Shown here one piece after another: positions 1 through 6,481 of a DNA stretch of 11,679 nucleotides. The DNA is from an uncultured Eubacteriales bacterium (GTDB lineage: Bacteria; Bacillota; Clostridia; Oscillospirales; Butyricicoccaceae). How positions within the stretch are numbered: position 1 is the stretch's first letter; each line of letters opens with the position of its first letter. The notes below the pieces were generated by a model. That model saw only the letters and a list, made by a program, of their open reading frames with translations, did not search any database and was not told where the DNA came from. The position numbers and the translations under genes were made by a program. The DNA lies in NCBI GenBank assembly GCA_934675045.1, contig CAKUPI010000036.1, positions 1-11,679 of the forward strand. The letters are read 5' to 3'.

Positions 1-429
1 CTTTGTGACCATGTCCACATACGTGTTCTCCTTCAGAAATGCGTGGCAGTACAGGTTTTCCGGCACCATGTAGCCGTGCACGCCGTATTCCGTGGCAGGT
101 ATCCCGCACAGTTCTTCCCATGCTCCGCCGTCGACGGACCACTCGACCATGACGCCCTGGATCGAGCCTACAATATAGCCTTCCGCCCCGCCGTTTTCCC
201 GATACCAGTCTATGGCCTTTCTGGCGCCGTCCGAGTACTGCATCCGAAATGTAACGAACGCATAGCCCTGGACGTTTTCCTCCATATAAAGGTCCGAGAT
301 GTGCGGCGCGCCCCAGCTGACAGGGTCGGGGCCTTTTATGGCAAAAGCGGTGACGGACATCAGCGAGCAGGCCATAACGGCACACAGCAGAAATGCCAGA
401 GGCCTGTGCAGGTACATTCTTCTTTTCAT
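1..429 (-). CDS. Secreted protein of unknown function, N-terminal part (runs off left edge)
   Basis: An open frame of 143 codons runs from an ATG at 429 to the window edge without a stop, so the C-terminus is missing. The start is set by an AAGGAG ribosome site at 438-443, eight nt upstream. Residues 1-30 form a classic signal peptide: basic start MKRR, hydrophobic core around LAFLLCAVMA, and a signal-peptidase-I-like site ending in AFA (about residue 30). The mature part is rich in aromatic and acidic residues and contains a segment around residues 92-108 (VEWSVDGGAWEEL) that reads like beta-strands of an immunoglobulin or fibronectin-like fold; that is inference only. I do not recognise the family and no catalytic motif is visible. 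It is probably exported to the cell surface or medium. It is the only gene on this transcript visible here, behind a long leader. Confidence 0.8.
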   Translation of the reverse strand, partial: MKRRMYLHRPLAFLLCAVMACSLMSVTAFAIKGPDPVSWGAPHISDLYMEENVQGYAFVTFRMQYSDGARKAIDWYRENGGAEGYIVGSIQGVMVEWSVDGGAWEELCGIPATEYGVHGYMVPENLYCHAFLKENTYVDMVTK

Positions 430-597
430 TTCGTTGTCTCCTTACCTTATGGTATTTTTTCGGCCCGCTTTGGGCCGGGGCTTTTTCTCTCGGGCCTCAC
501 CTCGATTCCCTTTCCCCGTGCGGCGCAGGATTTTCCGCCGGGGCCGTCAAAGGGCTTGCGCCGCGCGGCGGATTTGTGTATATGGAAAGCAGGGTAT
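430..597 (-). promoter_or_regulatory. Long GC-rich leader of the secreted-protein gene
   Basis: About 165 nt separate the proposed promoter (605-633) from the secreted-protein start. The stretch has no gene but several possible stems. One is a 6-bp stem at 461-466/472-477 (CGGCCC with GGGCCG, loop GCTTT), just upstream of the ribosome site. Others lie in the palindromic GCCGCGCGGC segment near 560-572 and the inverted GC blocks near 520-545. On the minus strand the 461-477 stem is followed by A residues, so it is not a terminator in the gene's direction; on the plus strand it is followed by GGGC and five T. No riboswitch class could be assigned. Confidence 0.3.
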
Positions 598-604
598 TCA
601 GTTC

Positions 605-633
605 ATTTTACCACATTTCCCCCGCCGTGGCCA
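605..633 (-). promoter_or_regulatory. Probable promoter of the secreted-protein gene
   Basis: On the minus strand a -35 like TGGCCA (628-633) is separated by 17 bp from a -10 TAAAAT (605-610), preceded by TGG, which gives an extended -10 (TGnTAAAAT). The bases around it (AAATGTGGTA) are the same as those at the rlmB promoter at 6278-6306. The -35 is weak (4 of 6), so the extended -10 carries most of the evidence. Confidence 0.45.
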
Positions 634-697
634 CCTTTCACGCACAATCCGCACGATTTTCGGCATAACTCGCACATCCATTCAGGCGGAAAGCCCC

Positions 698-945
698 ATG
701 ACACGCCTCACCCCTCTACACCGGCCGGGAACGCCGTCTTTTGCGGCATCATGGCCGCCGCCTGTTCCGCCGAGGTCACCGAGGCCTGCCGCTGCCGCTC
801 CAACCTCGGCAGCTGCGAAACCCCCGTGGTGGACGCCTTTCTCTTTTCCGCGCCGGGGAGCTGCGGGCGCAGGGCCATGACATGCGGATTCGGGTGTGCG
901 TCCCCGCCCGCACCGGCATTCAGAGCGCCGCGGCCCCGCCCTTTC
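698..945 (+). pseudogene. Possible decayed fragment of a GHKL sensor histidine kinase
   Basis: This gene-poor stretch carries plus-strand peptide pieces that together resemble the region between the dimerisation/phospho-acceptor helix and the GHKL ATPase domain of clostridial (AgrC/VirS-like) sensor kinases. One frame reads CETPVVDAFLFS (about 817-852), matching the family's 'C-x-NP-x-x-DA-x-L' block. The next frame, shifted at about 850, continues AGELRAQGHDMRIRVCVPAR, matching the following 'A...GI...V.V.VP' strand. A RHH tripeptide (about 742-750) lies upstream in the second frame, as in the family's phospho-acceptor helix, but closer than usual. No intact frame, start or ATP-binding N/G boxes follow; the sequence stops at the 954-982 terminator. 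Resemblance is by eye only, and GC-rich DNA easily produces chance frames. Otherwise I see nothing in 634-953. Confidence 0.28.
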
Positions 946-953
946 CCGAACGC

Positions 954-982
954 AAAAAACCACCCCACAGGGGGTGGTTTTT
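954..982 (-). terminator. Rho-independent terminator of the EF-G2-like gene
   Basis: Eight nt after the stop codon of the 991-3069 gene, a 7-bp stem CCACCCC/GGGGTGG (960-966 with 971-977, four-nt loop) is flanked by A and T runs that extend the pairing. Reading the minus strand, the stem is followed by six T (954-959). The hairpin is symmetrical enough that it could also stop plus-strand transcription. Confidence 0.9.
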
Positions 983-990
983 CTGCTTTT

Positions 991-3069
991 TTATTCCTCG
1001 TCGTCGCCCGCGAACTTGGCGTCGGCGATGATTTTCTCCTGTACGTTGGCGGGCACCTGCTCATACCGCTCAAAGCGGAAGGTGAAGGAGCCTCGGCCCT
1101 GCGTCATGGAGCGCAGCGAAATGGCGTAGTCGGCGATTTCGCTCTGCGGAACCTCGGCTTCGACAACCTGCGTGCCGTCGCCCTGCGGCTCCATGCCCAG
1201 AATACGGCCGCGGCGCTTGTTCATGTCGCCCATGACGTCGCCCGTATTGCTGTCGGGAACGCAAATCTTCATCGAGCAGACCGGCTCCAAAATGACGGGG
1301 TTGGCCTGCGGGATACCGGCCTTGTAGGCCAGGCGGGCCGCCATCTTGAAGGAAAGCTCGTTGGAGTCGACGTCGTGGTACTTGCCGTCCATCAGCGTGG
1401 CCTTGAGGCCGACCATCGGGTATCCGGCCAGAACGCCGTGCTCCATCGCCTCGCGGATGCCCTTTTCAACGGCGGGGTGGAAGTTCTTGGGAACGCTGCC
1501 GCCGAAGATCTTTTCTTCAAAGATGAAGCCGTCGCCCTCGATGGGCTCAAAGTCCATCTTGACGTTGCCGTACTGGCCGTGGCCGCCCGACTGCTTTTTG
1601 TGGTTGCCTTCAATCATGGAGACCTTCTTGCGGATGGTCTCGCGGTAAGCGACCTTGGGATCGCTCAGCTCGACCTCGACGCCGAACTTGCTCTTGAGCT
1701 TGGAGCACAGCACGTCGATATGAATGTCGCCGGCGCCCGAAATGATCATCTGCTTGGTTTCGGCGTTGTTGACGACGGCAAAGGTCGGGTCCTCGTCGCG
1801 CAGCTTGGTCAGGCCGGCGGCAATCTTGTCCTCGCCGCCCTTGGCCTTGGGCGCGATGACCTGGCTGTAACAGGGCTCGGCAAACTCGATGCCCTTGAGC
1901 GCGATGCCGACGCCGGGCGCGCACAGCGTATCGCCCGTCTTGGTGTCGGCCAGCTTGGAAACGGCGCCGATGTCGCCGCAGCCGATTTCCTTGACCTCGA
2001 TGTTTTTCTTGCCCTTGACGATGTAAATGTGGCCCATCTTCTCGTTGGCGCCGGTGCGGACGTTTTGCAGCGTCATATCGGCCGTCACCTTGCCGGAGAT
2101 GACCTTGAAGAAGGAGAAGCGGCCGTACTGGTCGGCAATGGTCTTAAAGACAAAGGCCATCGGCTTGCCGTCGGGATCGTACTTGACCTCGACTTCCTCG
2201 CCGGCCTCGTTCTCGCCCACCTCGACGCGCACCTCGTTGGGCGCGGGCGCAAAGTTGACGATGGTCTCAAGCAGCTGCATGGTGCCGAAGCCGGTCAGCG
2301 CCGAACCGCAAACGACGGGGACGACCTCGCCCTTCAAAACGCCCTGGCGCAGGCCCTGGCGCAGCTCCTCGTCAGTGAAGGTCTCGCCGGCGAAATACTT
2401 GTCCAGCATTTCCTCCGAGCTTTCGGCGACGCTTTCGATCAGCGCGCCGCGCAGGCGATCGACCTTTTCCTTTTTGTTTTCGGGCAGGGGGTGCTCGGTG
2501 ATCTTGTTGCCCTCGGCCTTGTAGACCTTTTCGGTCAGCAGGTTGATGACGCCCTGCGCCTTGCCGTTTTCGTCAAACAGCGGAATGACAAACGGGGTGA
2601 CGGCGTTGCCGAAGGCCTCGCGCAGACTTTCGTAGGCCTTGTCAAAGTTGGCGTGCTCTTCGTCGACCTTGGAGATGTAGAAGAAGGAGGGCAGCTTTTT
2701 CTTCTGCACGGCCTTCCACGCCTTTTCGGTGCCGACGGCGCAGCCGTTCTTGGCCGAAACGACGATGATTCCGCAGTCGGCGATGCGCAGCGCCTGCGAA
2801 ACCTCGCCTTCGAAGTCGAAATAGCCCGGCGTGTCAATGACATTGACGATATGGCCCTTGTACTCGACGGGAGCCAGCGCCGTCGAAATGGAAAACTGGC
2901 GCTTGACCTCTTCGGGGTCGAAATCACAAATTGTATTTCCGTCGGCGACCTTACCCAAACGGTCGGTGCCCCCGGTTAAAAACAGCAGGCTTTCGGCCAG
3001 GGAAGTCTTGCCGTCGCCCCCGTGTCCCAGCAAACATACATTGCGGATTTTGTCAATGGGATATGCCAT
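991..3069 (-). CDS. fusA2: EF-G2-like translation factor GTPase
   Basis: This 692-residue protein has the full five-domain plan and usual length of elongation factor G. In the G domain: P-loop GHGGDGKTS (15-23), switch I block RQFSI (57-61) where EF-G has RGITI, switch II DTPGYFDF (79-86), SKVD (133-136) in place of NKxD, and a GSAL-type G5 block (about 255-258). Later domains are well conserved, including domain IV HKKQSGGHGQYG (490-501), AVEKGIREAMEHGVLAGYP (533-551), and RRGRILGM and QGRGSF near the end. The sequence fits the EF-G2/EF-G-like paralogue group rather than canonical FusA. The Tyr at 83 replaces the His that promotes GTP hydrolysis in EF-G, so ribosome-stimulated GTPase may be weak or altered. 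Start ATG at 3069 has AAGGAG (3080-3085) ten nt upstream. It is a single-gene unit with its own promoter and terminator. A canonical fusA is expected elsewhere in the genome. A ribosome-protection role is possible but less likely. Confidence 0.93.
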   Translation of the reverse strand: MAYPIDKIRNVCLLGHGGDGKTSLAESLLFLTGGTDRLGKVADGNTICDFDPEEVKRQFSISTALAPVEYKGHIVNVIDTPGYFDFEGEVSQALRIADCGIIVVSAKNGCAVGTEKAWKAVQKKKLPSFFYISKVDEEHANFDKAYESLREAFGNAVTPFVIPLFDENGKAQGVINLLTEKVYKAEGNKITEHPLPENKKEKVDRLRGALIESVAESSEEMLDKYFAGETFTDEELRQGLRQGVLKGEVVPVVCGSALTGFGTMQLLETIVNFAPAPNEVRVEVGENEAGEEVEVKYDPDGKPMAFVFKTIADQYGRFSFFKVISGKVTADMTLQNVRTGANEKMGHIYIVKGKKNIEVKEIGCGDIGAVSKLADTKTGDTLCAPGVGIALKGIEFAEPCYSQVIAPKAKGGEDKIAAGLTKLRDEDPTFAVVNNAETKQMIISGAGDIHIDVLCSKLKSKFGVEVELSDPKVAYRETIRKKVSMIEGNHKKQSGGHGQYGNVKMDFEPIEGDGFIFEEKIFGGSVPKNFHPAVEKGIREAMEHGVLAGYPMVGLKATLMDGKYHDVDSNELSFKMAARLAYKAGIPQANPVILEPVCSMKICVPDSNTGDVMGDMNKRRGRILGMEPQGDGTQVVEAEVPQSEIADYAISLRSMTQGRGSFTFRFERYEQVPANVQEKIIADAKFAGDDEE

Positions 3070-3180
3070 ATACGTCTCTCTCCTTCAAGGTATAGTATTC
3101 CCGCCGGCCGGGAAGGCCACACGCGATCCCGGAGTCGGCCGGTGGTGCCAAGGCGCAGTCCTTGCAAAACGACCACGTCT
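3070..3180 (-). promoter_or_regulatory. Structured 5' leader of the EF-G2-like gene
   Basis: Between the predicted transcription start (about 3180) and the ribosome site, the roughly 110-nt leader can fold into two stems. A small one pairs CAAGG with CCTTG (about 3150-3166). A larger one pairs 3101-3110 with 3136-3145 (10 bp, one G:T pair) and carries an inner CGGGA/TCCCG stem (about 3109-3113 with 3127-3131). No T run follows, so it is not a terminator. It might stabilise the message or control access to the ribosome site. No known riboswitch was recognised. Confidence 0.45.
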
Positions 3181-3186
3181 TAGTTA

Positions 3187-3215
3187 TTATATAACAAATC
3201 CCTCGCCAGTTCAAC
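3187..3215 (-). promoter_or_regulatory. Strong sigma-A-type promoter of the EF-G2-like gene
   Basis: The minus strand shows -35 TTGAAC (3210-3215), a 17-bp spacer and a perfect -10 TATAAT (3187-3192). This is the best match to the housekeeping consensus in the window. It lies just after the stop of the upstream membrane-protein gene, in the AT-richest part of the region. No terminator separates the two genes, so read-through from the rlmB unit is also possible. Confidence 0.9.
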
Positions 3216-3243
3216 ACATTCTTTAGGAGATTTCGATAGAAAA

Positions 3244-5328
3244 TCAAAATTTTGTGATAAGCAGCCCTGAAAGCAGCGCCGGAACCTCCCACAGCAGCAG
3301 ATAAAGCATGACGTTGTAGGGGGTCGCGCTGGACGCTTTGAAGGCGGCGACGAGAAAATACATGGTCAGAATGCCCAGAGCGGCGCTTACAAGTCCGATG
3401 ACCGCCCCCATTTTCTCGGCGCGGCACTGCTGGCGCGCCCCGCCGGCCGGCTCTTCCCCGCGGCCGCACTCCGGCGCGGCCAGCTCGACGCGGCGCGCGA
3501 TTTCGGGGTATTCCACCCCGTCGGTCCGCAGCTCGAACCGCTTTTCCACCAGTGCCTGCGTCAGGCCGAAATGCAAAGTGGCCAGCACCGGCCGCAGCCG
3601 GCACCGCTGCAAAACGCGGAAGGCGGAAAAGGCCTGCGGCTGCACGGCGTATTTGACGGTGAAAACACCGACAAAATTGGAGTCGATGGCGAGAAACAGC
3701 CCGTCGGCCAGCTTGCTGCCCAGCGTCACCCGCACGCCCATGCGCAAAAGGAAGCTCGGGCTGCCCGCCAGCACATAATGGCCGTCGACGGTGGCCGACA
3801 TTCCGCCCGTTTCAAAAAAGCGAAAGTCCTTCGCCCGCTTGACGGGGACATACTGCTGGCGCGCGAAGTCGGAAAAGGCCTTGCCCACGCCGCTTCCGCA
3901 GGCGGAAAAGACGGCGGCCGCCGTGCCGATGATCTCCTCCATTCCCCGGTTGGAAGCCAGCTTCATGCCGACGATTTTGACGCTGCCCGCCGGAAAGAGG
4001 TCGCCGTCGCGCAGCACGGCGGACCGGCAGCGCGCCAGCTTGGCGGCTCCCCGGCTGCTCAAAAGGGCCGCGCCCGAGGTAAAGAGCTTTTTCCCCACCC
4101 GCCGCGCCGGCGAGGTGGAGGCAAAGATCAGCGGCAGGGGCACGCTGACCGAGGAAAGGGCGGCCAGCGCCCACAAAAAGAGCCTGCCCTCGCCCTGCCC
4201 GAAGGACGCCACGGCGGCCAGCGCCAGACAGACGACAATGACGACGGGGGCGTACAGTGTCGACAGCCGCTCGGCGCGGCTCATTCCCGCCATCTGCTCC
4301 ACGTCGGGGTAGGCCCCCTGCTGCGTCTTGACGGCGGCAAAGCCCCTGCCCTCGGTCCGGATGCGCTTGACGGCGGTCGGCGCCGTCGCCAGCTGGCAGA
4401 TTTTATAGGCCCGCTTGAAGGTGTCGGCCCGCTGCCGCTTGGCAACCGTGGCCAGCAGGCACACCAGAACGGACACGCAGCAATAGGGCAGATACCCGCC
4501 CCATTGCGGCACAACGATGATGGACACGGCGTGCGCCAGCGTGCACAGGCAGCTGAAAAGCACCATGCTGTCCATGGTCGGCCGCAGCACCGCCAGCCGG
4601 TACAGGCCGGCGCCCGTCACGTCAGAGGCCAGCAGCATGGCGCAGACCTCGGCGGCGCACAGGGTCAGCACATAGAAAAACGGCCGCTCTATATAGGTAA
4701 AGCCGGGTGGCATGGGCAGCGCGAACAGCGCCGCCAGCGTCATATAGGCCGACACGGCGAGCAGCGGAAGCATAAAGAGAATACGGGCCGACAGCGCCGC
4801 CGTTTTGGCCGCGCAGTAGGCCGCCCCCTGCTCGGCGTCGTCAAAGCTCGGGTTGCTGAAGTCATAGGGGCGATCGGGCGCCAGCCGCTCGCCCTCCTCC
4901 TCGTCCTCGTCGGGCGGCAGGTCTTCCGCCTCGGGCTCCTCCTCCCATGCGGGCGGGGCCTGCGTGCGCCACGGCGCGCCCACACGGCGGCGCGGCTTTT
5001 CGGCAGGCTCGTCGCTCTCCTCCGCCGTCCGCTCGGGGAACTCGGTGATCTTGGCGCGCGGGGCGCGGGGCGCCTTTTTGTCCTGCGGCGCGGGCGATGC
5101 AGGCGACGCCGGCTCTTCCTTTTTCTGCGCCACAGCCTCCCGTTTTCCCGTCGCCTGGGGCTGCGGCGGCAGGGATTCGGCCCGCTCCCTCCCGGCCGCC
5201 TCCGGCGGTGTCCGGACACGGCGAAGAACGGCTTCACCTTCCGGTGCAGCCGCCTGTTCGAAAGAAGCCGTCAGCTTTCCGCTTTTTACCTCTGCAATGA
5301 TTTCTTCCAGGGTGTATTGGTTATCCAC
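3244..5328 (-). CDS. Degenerate P1B-type ATPase-like membrane protein (probable pseudo-enzyme)
   Basis: A 694-residue protein. Residues 1-165 are a disordered, Pro/Glu/Arg-rich tail. About eight membrane segments follow (roughly 180-204, 215-235, 252-273, 278-295, 358-376, 383-405, 641-660, 670-691), the spacing of heavy-metal P1B ATPases. Family landmarks remain: PTMDSMVLF (250-258), like the MDxLV helix of CopA-type pumps; VPLPLIFASTSP (396-407), where CPCALGLATP belongs; and a nucleotide-domain-like block (461-530) ending VDGHYVLAGS. Active-site parts are gone: the CPC cysteines are VPL (396-398), the DKTGT site reads RDGDL (440-444), the N-domain His-Pro is Ser-Gly (479-480), TGDN reads ATLH (583-586), no GDGxND is seen, and the TGE-bearing actuator is cut to about 60 residues. 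Metal pumping by the usual cycle is therefore unlikely. The start is GTG at 5328 with GGAGG (5337-5341) eight nt upstream. It follows rlmB by 35 nt, probably co-transcribed. Its role is unknown; scaffold, sensor or membrane regulator are guesses. Confidence 0.85.
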   Translation of the reverse strand: MDNQYTLEEIIAEVKSGKLTASFEQAAAPEGEAVLRRVRTPPEAAGRERAESLPPQPQATGKREAVAQKKEEPASPASPAPQDKKAPRAPRAKITEFPERTAEESDEPAEKPRRRVGAPWRTQAPPAWEEEPEAEDLPPDEDEEEGERLAPDRPYDFSNPSFDDAEQGAAYCAAKTAALSARILFMLPLLAVSAYMTLAALFALPMPPGFTYIERPFFYVLTLCAAEVCAMLLASDVTGAGLYRLAVLRPTMDSMVLFSCLCTLAHAVSIIVVPQWGGYLPYCCVSVLVCLLATVAKRQRADTFKRAYKICQLATAPTAVKRIRTEGRGFAAVKTQQGAYPDVEQMAGMSRAERLSTLYAPVVIVVCLALAAVASFGQGEGRLFLWALAALSSVSVPLPLIFASTSPARRVGKKLFTSGAALLSSRGAAKLARCRSAVLRDGDLFPAGSVKIVGMKLASNRGMEEIIGTAAAVFSACGSGVGKAFSDFARQQYVPVKRAKDFRFFETGGMSATVDGHYVLAGSPSFLLRMGVRVTLGSKLADGLFLAIDSNFVGVFTVKYAVQPQAFSAFRVLQRCRLRPVLATLHFGLTQALVEKRFELRTDGVEYPEIARRVELAAPECGRGEEPAGGARQQCRAEKMGAVIGLVSAALGILTMYFLVAAFKASSATPYNVMLYLLLWEVPALLSGLLITKF

Positions 5329-5363
5329 GGGGTTTGCCTCCGAATCGTTTGTCCGGCAGAATC

Positions 5364-6194
5364 TTACTCTGCGCCGCGCTGGCGCACCGCTTCAAAGAGC
5401 AGAACGGCCGCCGCGTTGGATGCGTTGAGGGACGAAATGCGTCCCCGCTGCGGAATGCTGACGACGGCGTCGCACTCCTGCCGCACCAGCCGTGAAATTC
5501 CCTCGCCCTCCGAGCCGATGACAATGCCCGCGGGCACCGTCAGGTCGGCCCGGTACATGCTTTCGCCCGCCATGTCGGCGGCAAAGAGAAAGAGCCCTTT
5601 TTCCTTCAGCTCGGCGATGGCCGCGGCCAGATTGCTGACCCGCGCGACGGGCAGGTGCTCGAGCGCACCGGCGGCCGCCTTGGCGCAGGCGGCGTTGAGC
5701 CCGGCGCTGCGGCGGCGCGGAACCACCACGCCGTGGGCCCCGGCGACCTCGGCCGAGCGGATGATGGCCCCGAGGTTGTGCGGATCGGTGATGCCGTCGC
5801 ACAGCACGACAAGGGGGCGCTCCCCCCTCTTTTCCGCCAGCGCCAGAATGTCCTCCAGCCCGGCGTACTGCGCGGCCGCCGCGACGGCGACAATGCCCTG
5901 ATGTGCCCCCGTTGCGCTCATCCGATCCAGCTTGCGGCGATCGCATTCCTGCACCGGCACGCCCTGACGGCGGGCGCGGTCAATCACCCGCCCGACCGAC
6001 GACGCCGACCCTGCGGCAAAAAAGATCTTGTCCAGCTGCCGGCCCGCGCAAAGGGCCTCCCACACGGCGTTTTTTCCCTCCAGCAGGTCCTCGCGCTCAG
6101 TATTTTCGCGCTCATAGCGCTCGTTGGCGGCGTAGACCGATTCCCTGCGCCCGCGCCCTGCCGGGCGGGGACCGCTTTTTCTGCTTTGCTCCAC
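5364..6194 (-). CDS. rlmB: 23S rRNA (guanosine-2'-O)-methyltransferase RlmB (SpoU/TrmH family)
   Basis: This SPOUT-class enzyme uses S-adenosylmethionine to methylate the 2'-OH of a guanosine (G2251 in E. coli numbering) in the 23S rRNA P-loop. It has 276 residues. A basic, flexible tail (1-35) precedes the L30e-like RNA-binding domain starting at LLEGKNAVWEAL (37-48). The trefoil-knot domain then shows all three SpoU motifs: motif 1 DGITDPHNLGAIIRSAE (133-149), motif 2 GIVIGSEGEGISRLV (223-237) and motif 3 IPQRGRISSLNASNAAAVLL (247-266) with the SLN active-site/SAM segment. The start is GTG at 6194: GGAG (6202-6205) lies seven nt upstream, and the ATG triplets beside it are out of frame. It is the first gene of its transcript, followed 35 nt later by the P-type-ATPase-like gene. 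TrmH-family members are hard to separate by eye; RlmB is favoured by the N-terminal domain and the GKNAVxEAL motif. Confidence 0.92.
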   Translation of the reverse strand: MEQSRKSGPRPAGRGRRESVYAANERYERENTEREDLLEGKNAVWEALCAGRQLDKIFFAAGSASSVGRVIDRARRQGVPVQECDRRKLDRMSATGAHQGIVAVAAAAQYAGLEDILALAEKRGERPLVVLCDGITDPHNLGAIIRSAEVAGAHGVVVPRRRSAGLNAACAKAAAGALEHLPVARVSNLAAAIAELKEKGLFLFAADMAGESMYRADLTVPAGIVIGSEGEGISRLVRQECDAVVSIPQRGRISSLNASNAAAVLLFEAVRQRGAE

Positions 6195-6205
6195 ATCATC
6201 ACTCC

Positions 6206-6271
6206 GTCAAAAGGTCCCGGCGGGACCGCAATACTTCCGAAATCCGCCGCGCCGGGCGCGGCAGTTCATAA
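6206..6271 (-). promoter_or_regulatory. rlmB leader with two tandem hairpins, possible attenuator
   Basis: The leader holds a GC stem (6246-6251 with 6257-6262, GCCGCG/CGCGGC) and then a second stem (GGTCCC/GGGACC, 6213-6218 with 6222-6227). On the minus strand the second stem is followed directly by TTTT and, a few nt later, the ribosome site of rlmB. A stem plus short T run right before the start resembles a weak terminator or attenuator. Four T are few for full termination, so a role in translation or RNA stability is equally possible. Confidence 0.4.
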
Positions 6272-6277
6272 TATATC

Positions 6278-6306
6278 AGTATACCACATTTTTCGCACAG
6301 TGGGAA
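6278..6306 (-). promoter_or_regulatory. Extended -10 promoter of the rlmB unit
   Basis: On the minus strand -35 TTCCCA (6301-6306) and -10 TATACT (6278-6283) are 17 bp apart, and TGG precedes the -10, giving an extended -10 (TGnTATACT). The predicted start lies near 6271, about 75 nt before the rlmB GTG. It sits in an AT-rich island between the terminator of the importer operon and rlmB. Confidence 0.75.
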
Positions 6307-6415
6307 TACAAAAACCCGCCGCCCCGGGCTGCGATTTTTCCCTCGCCGCAGCGCCGTCGGCCGTAAAGCGGAAAGTCTTGGCCCGAAGCTCCCCCGCGCG
6401 GGCCGGTCAGGGTGC

Positions 6416-6449
6416 AAAAAACGGCATGACCACAGGGTCATGCCGTTTG
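6416..6449 (-). terminator. Rho-independent terminator of the nucleoside importer operon
   Basis: A perfect 11-bp stem (ACGGCATGACC at 6421-6431 with GGTCATGCCGT at 6436-6446, four-nt loop) is followed on the minus strand by a T run (6416-6420, extended by the paired flank). It lies about 35 nt after the stop of the last permease gene, so the importer operon ends here. The stretch 6307-6415 between this terminator and the rlmB promoter shows nothing recognisable. Confidence 0.93.
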
Positions 6450-6481
6450 GGGACGCGCCGGATGCCGCGGCCGCTTCCCGC

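Noticed and set aside
487..515. Cobalamin riboswitch in the leader of the secreted protein
   Set aside because: Only a loose GGGAA...GGTGA...CC resemblance is visible; the characteristic ACTGT-type and B12-box parts are not found, so it is not called as a feature.
43..2979. A 978-codon plus-strand open frame covering the left part of the window
   Set aside because: It lies antisense to the EF-G2-like gene and the left intergenic region, has low-complexity Leu/Ala/Gly/Asp-rich translation, and lacks a ribosome site. Long antisense frames are a by-product of GC-rich codon use.
3236..3252. AT-rich inverted repeat (ATCAAAATTTTGTGAT) at the stop of the membrane-protein gene as a terminator
   Set aside because: The stem is AT-only and weak with no following T run in the transcript direction beyond the stop region; it cannot be supported as a terminator.
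3571..5901. A 776-codon plus-strand open frame over the P-type-ATPase-like gene and rlmB
   Set aside because: The translation is Arg/Gly/His-rich shadow sequence crossing two real minus-strand genes, with no recognisable domain.
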